NCBI GenBank assembly: GCA_036172665.1
Contig: CM069870.1
Location: forward strand, 56,172,212-56,236,211
Origin: Prosopocoilus inquinatus
Taxonomy: Eukaryota > Arthropoda > Insecta > Coleoptera > Lucanidae
Length of the DNA: 64,000 bases
Direction of reading: 5' to 3'
Position 1 is the first letter of the stretch. Every line of letters begins with the position of its first letter. A program made the position numbers and the translations under genes. Below the pieces are notes generated by a model. It did not search any database, was not told the DNA's origin, and saw only the letters and a program-made list of their open reading frames with translations. Shown one piece after another: positions 35,036 to 44,427 of this stretch.

Positions 35036-35705
35036 AAAAGTTTCGAACGTCCTTAGGAGTTTTTGGTACTGGATATTTTTCAATAATTACACAAAAATTA
35101 TTTCCTCATCCGATTTTACGCCTCGTGTAGAAATTTTATGTCCCAAATACTTTGTTTCCTTAGTGAGATATTTACATTTAGTGGACTTTAATGTAAGATT
35201 ATCTTCCTGTAATCTTTGGAATACTTCCATCAATTTTTGCAAATGGTCTTCGGTCCCTTCAGAGCTGAAAACTATTACATCATCCAAATACACAAAACAA
35301 GCTATACCTGTTAAACCACTCATGACAACATTCATCAAGCGTTGCCAGGTCGATGGAGCATTTGCCAACCCAAAAGGCATACGAAGACAGTCCTAATGTC
35401 CATCGGGCAGTTTTCTCAATATCCTCGTCTTCTAATTTGACTTACCAATAGCTCCTGGCTAAATTAGCAAATAAAGTTGCTCCTCCAAGTTGTTTGAGTG
35501 TTTCTTGAATGTTGGGGACAAGATGGAAATCTCGCTTGGTAACCATGTTGAGGCCTCTGTAATCAGTACAAACTCTAACCTTTGACTCTTCTGGTGACGA
35601 AGTCTTTTCCCGAGCCATCAAACACGGAAACTTTGAATAACGAATTATACCTTGGCCCAGCATATCCTGTATTTGGTCATTGAGAACACTTCTTTGAGTT
35701 CATGT
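35036..35705 (-). pseudogene. Ty3/gypsy reverse transcriptase fragment (second lineage)
   Basis: Two frames on the minus strand. The segment 35442-35663 has VCTDYRGLN, the RT palm entry, and a degenerate DL..YW segment (normally DL..GYW). The segment 35087-35380 has MPFGLANAPSTWQRLM and YLDDVIVFS with the catalytic Asp pair, then KCKYL..YLGH typical of gypsy/412-type elements. A frameshift and stops separate them (35380-35442). This lineage is clearly different from the IQDD-bearing Mag-like element at 17.7-22.3 kb. No RNase H follows in this orientation. Confidence 0.85.
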
Positions 35706-35709
35706 AATT

Positions 35710-36290
35710 ATGGACCAAGTCACGAAGGTCAGTAACACTGTCAACAAACTAGGGCGGAAAATAATTGCATCAGCGGAATTACGATCTACATTACGTATTG
35801 TAGAAAGTCAAATTTCTTTATTGAGAGAATCCTTAACTCGACTTATGGTTGCTCTTGATGAAGTAAAGGCAAATTGCTTAAGCCCGTATATTTTGTCACT
35901 ATCAGATTTTTCTACTGCTTTGTCTGAAATTAATAGTAACCTTAAAGGGGACCTTATAATGCTTTTTCCTGTGACTCAGGAAAATATTACCTTCCACTAT
36001 GAAAGTGCGTTTGTAAGGGTGGCTGTAATTAATAACGTTTTGAGATGGTTCGTTGAAATACTTTTACGATCTCTAAATTGCCAATATCAATTCTATAAAA
36101 TCAGAAAACTACCATATAACAGATCTAATTTATCAGTGTATAAAGAAGTCGAGAACGAATATATAGCTGTTTCCGCGGATCGCAGTAGGTATCTTGAATT
36201 GGACTAAGAGGATGTGGATTCCTGTCACGGCGGAAAATTAAAAATATGTCACCCAATGACACGGAAAATAGAGGAAGGATTTTGAAACTT
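35710..36290 (+). pseudogene. Envelope-fusion-protein-like fragment of an insect endogenous retroelement
   Basis: A 165-residue frame (35710-36207), followed after a stop by a Cys-containing continuation to about 36290. It resembles the ectodomain part of the baculovirus F / errantivirus Env family. Features are an amphipathic helical stretch with LSPYILSLSDF, then LRWFVEILLRS and FYKIRKLP, then EYIAVSADRSRYLEL leading to spaced cysteines. Signal peptide, furin-type site, fusion peptide and transmembrane anchor are not present here, so the gene is truncated at both ends and inactive. It lies head to head with the RT fragment, so it is not in normal gag-pol-env order. Family call is from pattern recognition only. 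Confidence 0.6.
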
Positions 36291-36494
36291 TGTAAAATTT
36301 TAATTAGGGTTAATCCTGTACCTGTATTTTACCGTACAAGTCACGAAAATCAATGGGTATACAGTGTCCTCACTCCAACTGTATTGACTATTCATTGTGG
36401 TAAGGACAAATAGAAATTTGGAAGGTATAGATAGGTATAATAAATATCGATAATAATTGCTGTGGAAAAACTGAGAACTCACCTATGATGCAGT

Positions 36495-37112
36495 CTGGGA
36501 ACGTCAAAGGATCACGGAAGAGAAAAATTTGGACACAGATTTGAATATCATTTTTGAAACGTCAAAAATGATCCAGAAAATGAACCGTATTCACTGGACG
36601 ACGACAGTATATTATATCGATCAAGAAAACTGGGCGATGGCAGAGATCAGCTAGCAGTACCGAAAACTGGGAGACCATTTAGGTTTCGACAAAACATTAA
36701 AAAAATAAGAAAAAGATTCTTTTGGAAAAATATGAAAACGGATATCATGAAGTACTGTAAGTACTACCGGGCCCGCCAAGAGCAGAAGACATCACCGACA
36801 TCAGACATCAACTTTTTAAAAAGTGTCAAAACCGTTTGAAAGGACATCGATGGACATACTGGGTCCTTTTCCAAAAAGTGACTCAGATAATAGATAATAG
36901 ATAGATACGTTAGCCAGGTATGCCGATGCTATTCCGATTCTGGGCCAAACATCACATACGGTAGCTAAAGCTACTGGGATTATTACCCGCCATGGAATCA
37001 CTCAGCAATTACATACTGATCAAGAAACTAATTTCTTATCGAATGTTTAAGGAAATGTGCACTTTATTAAAAGTTACCAAGTTGCAGAAAACACCGTATC
37101 ATCCATTTTGCG
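36495..37112 (+). pseudogene. Gypsy integrase fragment (broken, plus strand)
   Basis: A diverged pol segment between RNase H and integrase core. It starts with SLDDDSILYRSRKLGDGRDQL (about 36590-36650) and RKRFFWKNMKTD, then a region equivalent to the zinc domain's CxxC (KYYRARQEQKTSP, cysteines largely lost). Then comes the core with KDIDG (first Asp), HTDQETNFLS (second Asp; two frames) and FKEMCTLLKVTKLQKTPYHP. The third catalytic residue lies beyond the break at 37112. Several stops and frameshifts. Part of this segment recurs at 40668-40795. Confidence 0.75.
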
Positions 37113-37349
37113 TTAACCTGGGTAACACCTGTCAGCGAGCGAGCAAATATTTGTTTGCTCGTGCACAAAAGAAAATCGAGCTTTTATCTGTGCGTCACAG
37201 CAAATTAAGTTCGTGAAAACTTTGGTTGTAATACAATTCGTCTAGTATGGACGCAGGGCGAGCATTTACAAAAGACCGGAGCAGGTGTCTGCCAACAAGC
37301 GCGAATATTTGCTCTTCTTTCCTCTTTCAGTGAATACGCACCTTAACAA

Positions 37350-40300
37350 GAAATCCAATATTATTTTTAATGCAGACATAAACCAATATATAAAAGGAAT
37401 AAAACCAACGAAAGTTAAAACTTTCGTAGATCAGTTTTATCTCTTCCTTCTCCATTACATTTCTCCGAAATTGTTTCTGGAACAATGAAATCAATTCATC
37501 GTATTCGTTGATTTTTCTTTGTTTATTGTACTTTACCAAACAAATTTTGTAGAATAAATTTAGAATGATATTTCCTAATGAAATTCCATTGATATTCACG
37601 AAAGAATACGTACACGTCACATACAATACTCGTCTGTATCAAATAACTGGACTAGTTAATGAACACTACACGAATTTTTATATTCCGAAAAATATTAATT
37701 GTTGATTAAAGAATTGCATTTATTTGGTACAAACTGATTTTGTTTATGATGCGCATGAATTCTTTCATGAATTGAACTGTACATGATTGAAATACCCTTA
37801 ATTTTTTCTCATTATGATTCGAAAAGTGTTCGAATCTGACATATAAATAAAGATTATAAATTGACCACTTGGCCTAGTTTAAAGCGATGGTGCATAGGAA
37901 ATGAACGAGTTTCAATCGGTCGGGTGCATCCCAGCAGCATCCAAGGAGAAGGAAGAAAGGAATCAGTTGATGACGTCACTGCGGACAGCTGCATGGATAT
38001 CGATTAGAAGCCTGTCACTCCGACACGTCTCGTCTTGTGTCGTGTCGTCCCGACAGACGTCTCGCAACCTGAAGGCTCCAGGTAAATCCCGGAATCCGTT
38101 TCCGCAAACATCTTCATTAAACGGAATAAATTCGTAGCTGGTTCCGTGCGAAAGTTCTTCGTTCCCCGATTTCAATTTCGAATTCGGCCCTAATTATAAG
38201 TTCGCCTTTTTTTGTTTGCCCCACAGTAATGAATCATGTAGATTTATCTTGGTGTCTTATCGGGGAAGAACAGGTATGTTAGTACGTGTTGAGATGGCGT
38301 AGGCACGAAAAAACGCTACAGTTAGAATAAAACAGTTCGTGAGACGGACATAAAATATTTTATTACCACACGATTTACTATAAATCTTAACTGTATTAAC
38401 GCGTGTACGTGTACTGTTATGTATTTGCATATTATACGCGGCGATCGCTTAAAAATTTCGCGTTTTATCGTCAGTCTTGTTTTGTAAATCAAGCTGTCAC
38501 GAGTAAAACGAATCTGCATCGATCTCTGTTATGAAATGAAAAAAAGCTGAAGCTGAAAAGCCAGTATCTAAAAACACAAACGTTCTTTAATTAAAAAGAT
38601 ACTCGCGATAATGAAATAACTAATGCGTTTTAATGTTAATCATTAATTTTACTATTTGTTTTAAATTTGCAAATTTTACAAATTTGTTTCAATTTTCTAT
38701 TTTTTTTAATATTAATATGTGAAATTTTGCATTAAATTAATTTTGTCTTTATGAGGAATCTAAGTATAAACTAGAGTTGGTATTTGTATATTTGCATCTA
38801 AGTTTCGCAGAAAATTTCACTGTACTGGGTGCTCTTTTACTGTGTGCAAATATTTAAACCTATAATACATCACCATAAACGGCAATGGTTGAACTCATAT
38901 GTCCATAACAGAAAGTTAATAGTTTTCGAGAAAAATGCATTGGCAGAACTGCTGGCACAGCTAAGCGAGTGGATGGTAGGCCGCTTCGCCTGATTGAATT
39001 ACGACGCGAATATAGGTCAGTGTTTCACGTTATCGTAAACAAACATCAGTTTGATTCGTGTGGTAGCTATTAATAGACCGTAACGTAAAAATCAAGACAT
39101 TTTAAACTCGTTCACAAAGGGCATGGACTTATTAAAATAAATAAATGCAACTTTACTCTAAGAAATTGCAATTTTAGGTATTTTCGAATTATAAACCGAC
39201 GATACTGGACGAAATGTGCGTCTCGCAAATGCGGGTAAGTTAAATAATATCATCGTCATCCATCGTTTTATTTTTCTCATATTTACCCTCTCAAAATTTA
39301 CTAATTAACTTAAAGTAATTTCAATTTCGCATTTCTTTTTTACCGCGACAATTTTTTGCTATGCTTTTACAACGGGCGGCGGCGTACCTCCTTGCGTTTA
39401 AGATAGTATTAATGTTGTCATGCAGTTACGAAAAACTGGTGCATAAATTTTCGGATTTATTCATCGATGGTTGATATCTTAAAATGTAACATTACTTCGC
39501 CCATTGAATTAAAATTTTAAATATAAAATAATTAATAAACGATATCTGTGATTATTATTAGGAGACTCCTTTTATGGTCGGTGCAGTGTCGGTGGGTGTG
39601 TTCCACAGATTACAGAGGAAGGCATCATTGACCGTGCTATATTTACTTCTCGCTCATTTCAGCAGTTGTAAACAAGTGGTACCTCCGAAATTTTTTGGCT
39701 ATGATACAACAGTCGTCCAAGAGTAATAAAATCTGGGACATGTAATATGTCCTACTGTAAATACAATGACGTGTTTTTACGTTACTATAGAAACAAGCTC
39801 GAAATAACAAAAGAATGGCTTAAAGCTGCATTCAAACTAATAACATAACTCAAAAATGCATGCAGAGAGTTTTCCCAGATTTTTTTTGGCGGGGTAGTAC
39901 TTACACTGAGGCTTTTTATTTGCACACGGTAAAAAACGCCCTGAATATTTAAAAAATGTGAGCCACAATTTTTTAAAGCCTAGTGTCATCCAAGATAAAT
40001 AAACTAGAAGCTGAAAGTGGAAATTGTAGACCTTTTTGCCTAACAGCACTTTCCATTCGCAGCTCCAGAATAATCCCTTGTTGATTATAATATAATATAA
40101 AACTTGTTGGAAAAATAATAAATAGTCAGCTAATTATTTATCATTTTATCAAATTGGATAAACATCGTAGATTCAAAATCATACTTGATTTTTTGTAAAT
40201 GGATATGAAAGAATGAATATGAAATAATAAACAAATTTTCATCGATAAAATAGGTTTTTGATAATATCTAACATTTCGCGAACTCAATGGATAAAGCGAA

Positions 40301-40450
40301 CAAACCTCCTTTCGTGAAACGTCAAGTGTAAATATTTAAAACATATTTGCTCCATCTAAATGTTGTTTTATTTTTCACATTTTACCAGGAGCAAGTAACG
40401 ACAGTTCCTTTCTTTCTTAAGATTGGCTGTAGTTCATTTTTGCTGTAGCT
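37350..40450. other. Unique DNA, no gene established
   Basis: No recognised gene or mobile element. Bases 37890-38180 are GC-richer with a perfect TGACGTCA at about 37973 and a plus-strand 78-codon frame. CCAG|GTAAAT near 38080-38088 looks like a splice donor. A 5' exon is conceivable, but there is no protein family to support it. Confidence 0.3.
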
Positions 40451-40458
40451 GAACCAAT

Positions 40459-40556
40459 TAAAAATGTGTGCAATTCTGCCAGACTCTAACTAGAAGGTTT
40501 CTAATGACAACTATAGACCCTTCAGCTAGAGTCTGGCAGAATGACGTGCATTTTTA
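40459..40556. repeat. 98-bp hairpin with ~38-bp arms
   Basis: The left arm 40459-40497 and right arm 40519-40556 are inverted repeats with the core ATTCTGCCAGACTCTA identical in both, separated by a 21-base loop. Mismatches cluster at one internal position (TGTGCA versus CACGTC) and near the loop. It could be a tiny palindromic MITE or a precursor-miRNA-like hairpin. No flanking target duplication was identified. Confidence 0.6.
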
Positions 40557-40564
40557 AATGATTT

Positions 40565-40923
40565 CGCCATATTTCAGCAAAAATAGGTTTCAGCCCAATC
40601 ATAAGAAGGAACAGAAGTGCAGTTTGGCGCCGACGCTTGAATTTGACTGTGAAAGAGGTCACGTATGTAGCAGTCTGGGACCGTCAGAGGATCACGGAAG
40701 AGTAAAAATTGGATACAGATTTGAATATCGTCATTGAAAAGATAAAAAACGATCAAGAAAATGAACTGTAATCACTGGACGACGAAGGTATTTTATATCT
40801 ATTAATTATTTTATATTTATTAATTAATTATTCGTTCCGCCATATTTCAGCAAAAATATATTTCAACCCAGTCATAAAAAGGAATAGAAGTGCAGTCTGG
40901 CGCCAACACTTCAATTTGAAGGT
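40565..40923. repeat. ~87-bp direct repeats flanking a gypsy pol scrap
   Basis: 40565-40652 and 40837-40923 are near-identical direct repeats (CGCCATATTTCAGCAAAAAT start, GCAGTtTGGCGCC near the end). Between them 40668-40795 matches the integrase lead-in at 36488-36615 (GGATCACGGAAGAG; SLDDEGILY). TGGCGCC is a common start of retroviral primer sites, so the repeats might be LTR-edge remnants, but this is uncertain. Confidence 0.5.
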
Positions 40924-40960
40924 TAGATAATATTGTATATTTTGTTGCAAATCGATATTG

Positions 40961-41605
40961 GTTTTTGGTTTGCAGTGGGAATTTCGAACTACGTTTCTGC
41001 TGACGAAACCCCAAACAAGGCTGAAACAGCTGTTCAGAGGCTGCTAGAGGATTCCACTGCAATCAAAAACGATTTGTAACAAAATTTTTAACAAAATAAT
41101 CTTGATACCTCTGGCCGCTGTCTCGTAGGGACGGTACAGTCGACCAAATGCAAATTAAGCACGTTTGCTCAATAGTTACGATTTGTCCGTACACTCTGCT
41201 AAGGTAGCGGACCACGAAATGGAATATGTACAGTCTTGGAGTATAAAGAAGCCCATGCCTTTACAGTCCCTGTTCACTGCTTTACCGCCCGTTTATATTA
41301 ACCCGACCGACCTAAGTTGAGAACAATAAAGGATAATTTAAACAATGCATAATACTTTATATGTAAAACATCTGGCAGGTAACAATTCGAAATTGTGGTT
41401 CTGTAAACAGGTAGTTAGTCTCCTATCGGCGCTCGTAGTGAGAGCTTTTTTTTCTATTTAACATTATAATTTCGAATTTGGCATTTTCGCCGTAAAAATG
41501 CCTAAAAAAACGAATTGAATGAGCATTTACGCTTCCGAATTGAGTTATGAAAATTTGTTATGTTAAAACGTAAATGTATTAACGTTACAGCTTTTTTAAC
41601 GAAGC
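40961..41605 (+). repeat. Hammerhead-bearing repeat, unit 1 (plus strand)
   Basis: A full unit starting GTTTTTGGTTTGCAGTGG with a type I hammerhead near its start. It matches 44428-45031 in inverse orientation along its whole length (shared landmarks CTCTGGCCGC, AAGCCCATGCCTTTACAG, ACCCGACCGACCTAAGTTGA, GTAAACAGGTAGT, CCTAAAAAAAC). A second unit begins in tandem at 41660. From cleavage site to cleavage site the period is 763 bases. A short frame starting ATGCCTAAAAAAACG near 41501 is present in both copies but open for only about 17 codons. It could be a retrozyme-like non-autonomous element. Confidence 0.75.
40993..41041 (+). ncRNA. Hammerhead ribozyme, type I (copy HHR-1)
   Basis: Stem I GTTTCTG (40993-40999) pairs with CAGAGGC (41035-41041), including two G-U pairs. 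Core CTGACGA is 41000-41006. Stem II AACCC/AGGCT surrounds loop CAAACA (41007-41022) and has two mismatches against the consensus AGCCC/GGGCT. Core GAAA is 41023-41026. Minimal stem III ACA-GC-TGT is self-complementary (ACAGCTGT), so it can pair within one molecule only weakly or strongly in a dimer. Predicted cleavage after U41034. Outside this, GTTTTTGGTTTGCAGTGG (40961-40978) pairs with CCACTGCAATCAAAAAC (41054-41070), extending stem I through internal loops. All core bases are intact; activity may be reduced by the stem II mismatches. Confidence 0.85.
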
Positions 41606-41659
41606 AAATCCGCTTCAATTTGTCTGCCCTACTGGAATTCCAGGTCAAAAAGCGATCGC

Positions 41660-41815
41660 AGGATGTCGCTGTTTTATCTGTTCATTACTATTACATCGCA
41701 ATTGCGAATAAACTGGACAAGTCGTTTTTGGTTTGCAGTTGGAATTTCGAGCTACGTTTCTGCTGACGAAGCCCCAAACAGGGCTGAAACAACTATACAG
41801 AGGCTGCTCACTAAA
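41660..41815 (+). repeat. Hammerhead-bearing repeat, start of tandem unit 2
   Basis: It begins CAGGATGTCGCTGTTTTATC, matching the outer end of the inverse copy at 45098. It runs through GTTTTTGGTTTGCAGTTGG and a second hammerhead, then breaks off at about 41815. About 55 bases of unrelated sequence separate it from unit 1. The unit therefore includes some 65 bp upstream of the hammerhead that unit 1 lacks. Confidence 0.75.
41756..41804 (+). ncRNA. Hammerhead ribozyme, type I (copy HHR-2)
   Basis: Stem I GTTTCTG (41756-41762) with CAGAGGC (41798-41804); core CTGACGA (41763-41769); perfect stem II AGCCC-CAAACA-GGGCT (41770-41785); core GAAA (41786-41789); stem III region CAACTAT, with one C-A mismatch against consensus; cleavage after A41797. 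The extended outer stem I is lost because the repeat is truncated 11 bases downstream. With HHR-1, cleavage would release a 763-nt linear RNA with ends suited to ligation into a circle. Confidence 0.85.
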
Positions 41816-41819
41816 TATT

Positions 41820-44200
41820 AAAACAGCGTATGGAGTCTATTGTACAGTTTCTGATCAGCGACAGCCGGTGCATACGATTTTGGTTAGGCGGCCCATGTGT
41901 GCTATGTATTGTTTGTTCTGTTCCTTTGACAATGCTGGCGCTCAGAGAGTATATCTTCCACCTACCCAAATTCGTACGCATTGACTACCGTTCTTTCTGA
42001 AAAGCAAAAACTGACGATCTTTCAAATAAAAATGTATACAAGGTAGATACAATTAATCACGTTAACCAATTTGAATAACTCATCAGGAATTACTATATCA
42101 CTGAAGAGGAAATTTAATAGTGACTTTCTTGTAACAATGGTACTACTTTCTCCTTCAAGAAATAAGTCGAATTTTGTAATATACTATCATTAATTATGTT
42201 CAGTGTGCGTTCTGTATGTGCTATTATTAAAGTTATACAGTATGTCCCCGGATCGACTTCACAAAAAAAGTTATTCTTTACGAAAAGTTTTGCTTCTCGA
42301 GAAATTTCAGAAACAATGCTTAAATTTAAATTAAAAAAAATTCAAAATGTCTTAATTTTATGTTACAGAAGTCAAAGTAACGTTTTCATTATTGACTTTA
42401 GGCAAAAAATGTATGCTTTCGAAGAATTCTACTACCTAAGCAACTTCAAAAATCACACGTTCATTTTAGTTTTTTGACTAAAGGGTGTCTAAGATATTCA
42501 AATATCTGAATTTGTAGAAAGAATAAATAATATATTTTTGAACGAGTGACGACAGTGACATTTTTGAGCAAGAGAACAGTTTACCAAACGAGGCGTAACA
42601 GAGTTTGTAAATGTTTGCGAGTTTAAGAAAATGATTTCGACGAATTAAACACTATACTTTTTCTACGACTCGACTTACTGTATCTGGTGGAGTATTAGGA
42701 AGATCTAAATCACTTTCCGAATCAAAAATCATGATAAAGGTCGGACGAACAGCAGAAACTGACATTTACTAAGGACGCAATACGGCGACACAAGACAACT
42801 AGACTGATAAGATTTATTTTCGTCTCTAGTGACGAAAGTTAATGTCATGAGATTTTTCCTCACTAGGATTCGATGCGCTTACAACTGATGCAATGCGTAA
42901 AGGTGTTCGGCTCAAACTCTGCTCAAATCGAGTGAGTAATACAAAATCGTAATTTTTTAAGGTGAAATGTTTATGGCCCTTCATATAAGAGAAGTATCTA
43001 TCCGCGCAGTTATGTGATACTTAAATACACATATTAGAAAATCTTTTTCATGATAACAAATAAATAAAATAAGAGTCTAAAAAAATTAGATTGCCTTGAA
43101 GATTTAATTACAATTTGATTTGGTTGGTGAGCTCGATGCGGTTCGAACACTCGAACTCGGAACACGTTCGGATCACAACCGACTGAATGAATCATTGCTG
43201 AACGAATCTTTGTGAACGAATCACCTTTAGGAATCGAATCAAAAGAATTGATTCAACGAAAAGAATCGAATTTCCCAACTCTACTCTGAAACTTCTTCAG
43301 AAACCATACTCAAGTTTGAATTTTGAAATACAAAGTATCTCAAAATTACGTATTTTTAAGAGCTCTTCTTCTGTTTTTCTGTTATCGAATTTACTGCTAA
43401 TAGTATTTTCTTCGACTCATTCACATCCAGTTCCATCAATTCTTTTTTTTATAATCGGAATGGTTCACGTATCATGAAAAAATCAGTGGCATATTTTTAG
43501 ACGAAGACATTACCAATTCCATAATATTTTATCGAATAAACGCGTTCTTCCTTGGTCAACATTCTTGTTAATGATAAAAATGACAGAAATGTTACTTGTT
43601 TGTTCTCTAAGAACCCAGATTTGTTATAAAATTATCCAATGCAGTGGTTTCTCGAAAAGCATTCCATAATAAATACGTTACTTTGATTTCTGCAACATAA
43701 AATTAAGAAATTTGGATATTTTAGGCAGACTAAAGTTGACATTAAAAAAGTTTTTCCCTTTGTCAAGTGGGTCCATGGACACACTGTATATTAATTTCTA
43801 TTTAAAAGATTCCATACTCCAATTTTGGACACTTTAGATATGTATTTTCTTTTATTTTCTTACTATTAAATTTTTGAGAGACGCAAATATTAATTATCAA
43901 TTCATTTAAAACCCTAACTTGCTGCTAAGACAACCGAAAACATAAATATGGTAATTTAAGGCATTTTGTTTTCTTATAGTATCATATTTATGTAACTGAA
44001 ATATCCAGGAAGTTGACTCGAATCCAAAAATTAACAAACGGAAGAGCTTCAAATAATAGAAAGAATAATGTAATAACTAGAAAATAAAACTAAAGGCAAC
44101 ATTAAATAACAAATTTCCAAGTAACGTCATGAACAATCCCGGGATATAATTGAGGGAGAAGCAACATTCATTCTATGCAGCGCAGGTACTTCGTAATGAA
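41820..44200. other. Spacer between inverted hammerhead repeats, no gene seen
   Basis: Mostly unique AT-rich DNA. A patch rich in GAATCG/GAACGAATC words lies at 43175-43285 and reads like a degenerate simple-repeat or MITE edge (ends TTCCCAACTCT). No reverse transcriptase or other enzyme was found in the spacer. Confidence 0.35.
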
Positions 44201-44204
44201 TACG

Positions 44205-44290
44205 TACAGTATTGGACTTAAAAGAAGCCCATGCCTTTACAGCCCGTGTACACTACTTGACCGGCCGACAGTATTAATGCGAGGCTAAAA
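44205..44290 (+). repeat. Fragment of the hammerhead-bearing repeat (plus strand)
   Basis: TACAGTATTGGACTTAAAAG followed by AAGCCCATGCCTTTACAG matches the middle of unit 1 (41230-41310). It includes the later GACCGGCCGACAGTATTAAT segment in modified form. It lacks a hammerhead. It lies just outside the end of the inverse copy. Confidence 0.6.
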
Positions 44291-44427
44291 TCTGCATAAA
44301 TTATTGCAAGCGGTTACATTTAGAAGACACGTATAAGATCAAGATCAAGTTTTGTATCAGTAATATTTTTCAAGTTTTAAGTATTAGTTTATATTGTAAA
44401 TAGTGAAAAATAAGATATTCGTTAAAA

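Larger units (their letters stand above)
34827..37344. mobile_element. Region bounded by 15-bp inverted termini, containing gypsy fragments
   Basis: AAGGTGCGTATTCAC at 34827-34841 recurs exactly on the minus strand at 37330-37344. Further matches lie inside each end: AAAGAG nearby, and TTACCTAGGTTAATGCAA (34920 region) versus TTACCCAGGTTAACGCAA (minus strand, about 37110-37130). These suggest long diverged inverted arms. Between them are retroviral-type fragments in mixed orientation. It could be a DNA transposon that was filled by retroelement insertions, or two MITE copies that happen to bracket them. Target duplication not recognised. Confidence 0.45.

Noticed and set aside
42196..42477. 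93-codon plus-strand frame inside the hammerhead-repeat spacer
   Set aside because: The composition is that of AT-rich DNA, and I see no reverse transcriptase, endonuclease or other motif that could serve the repeat.
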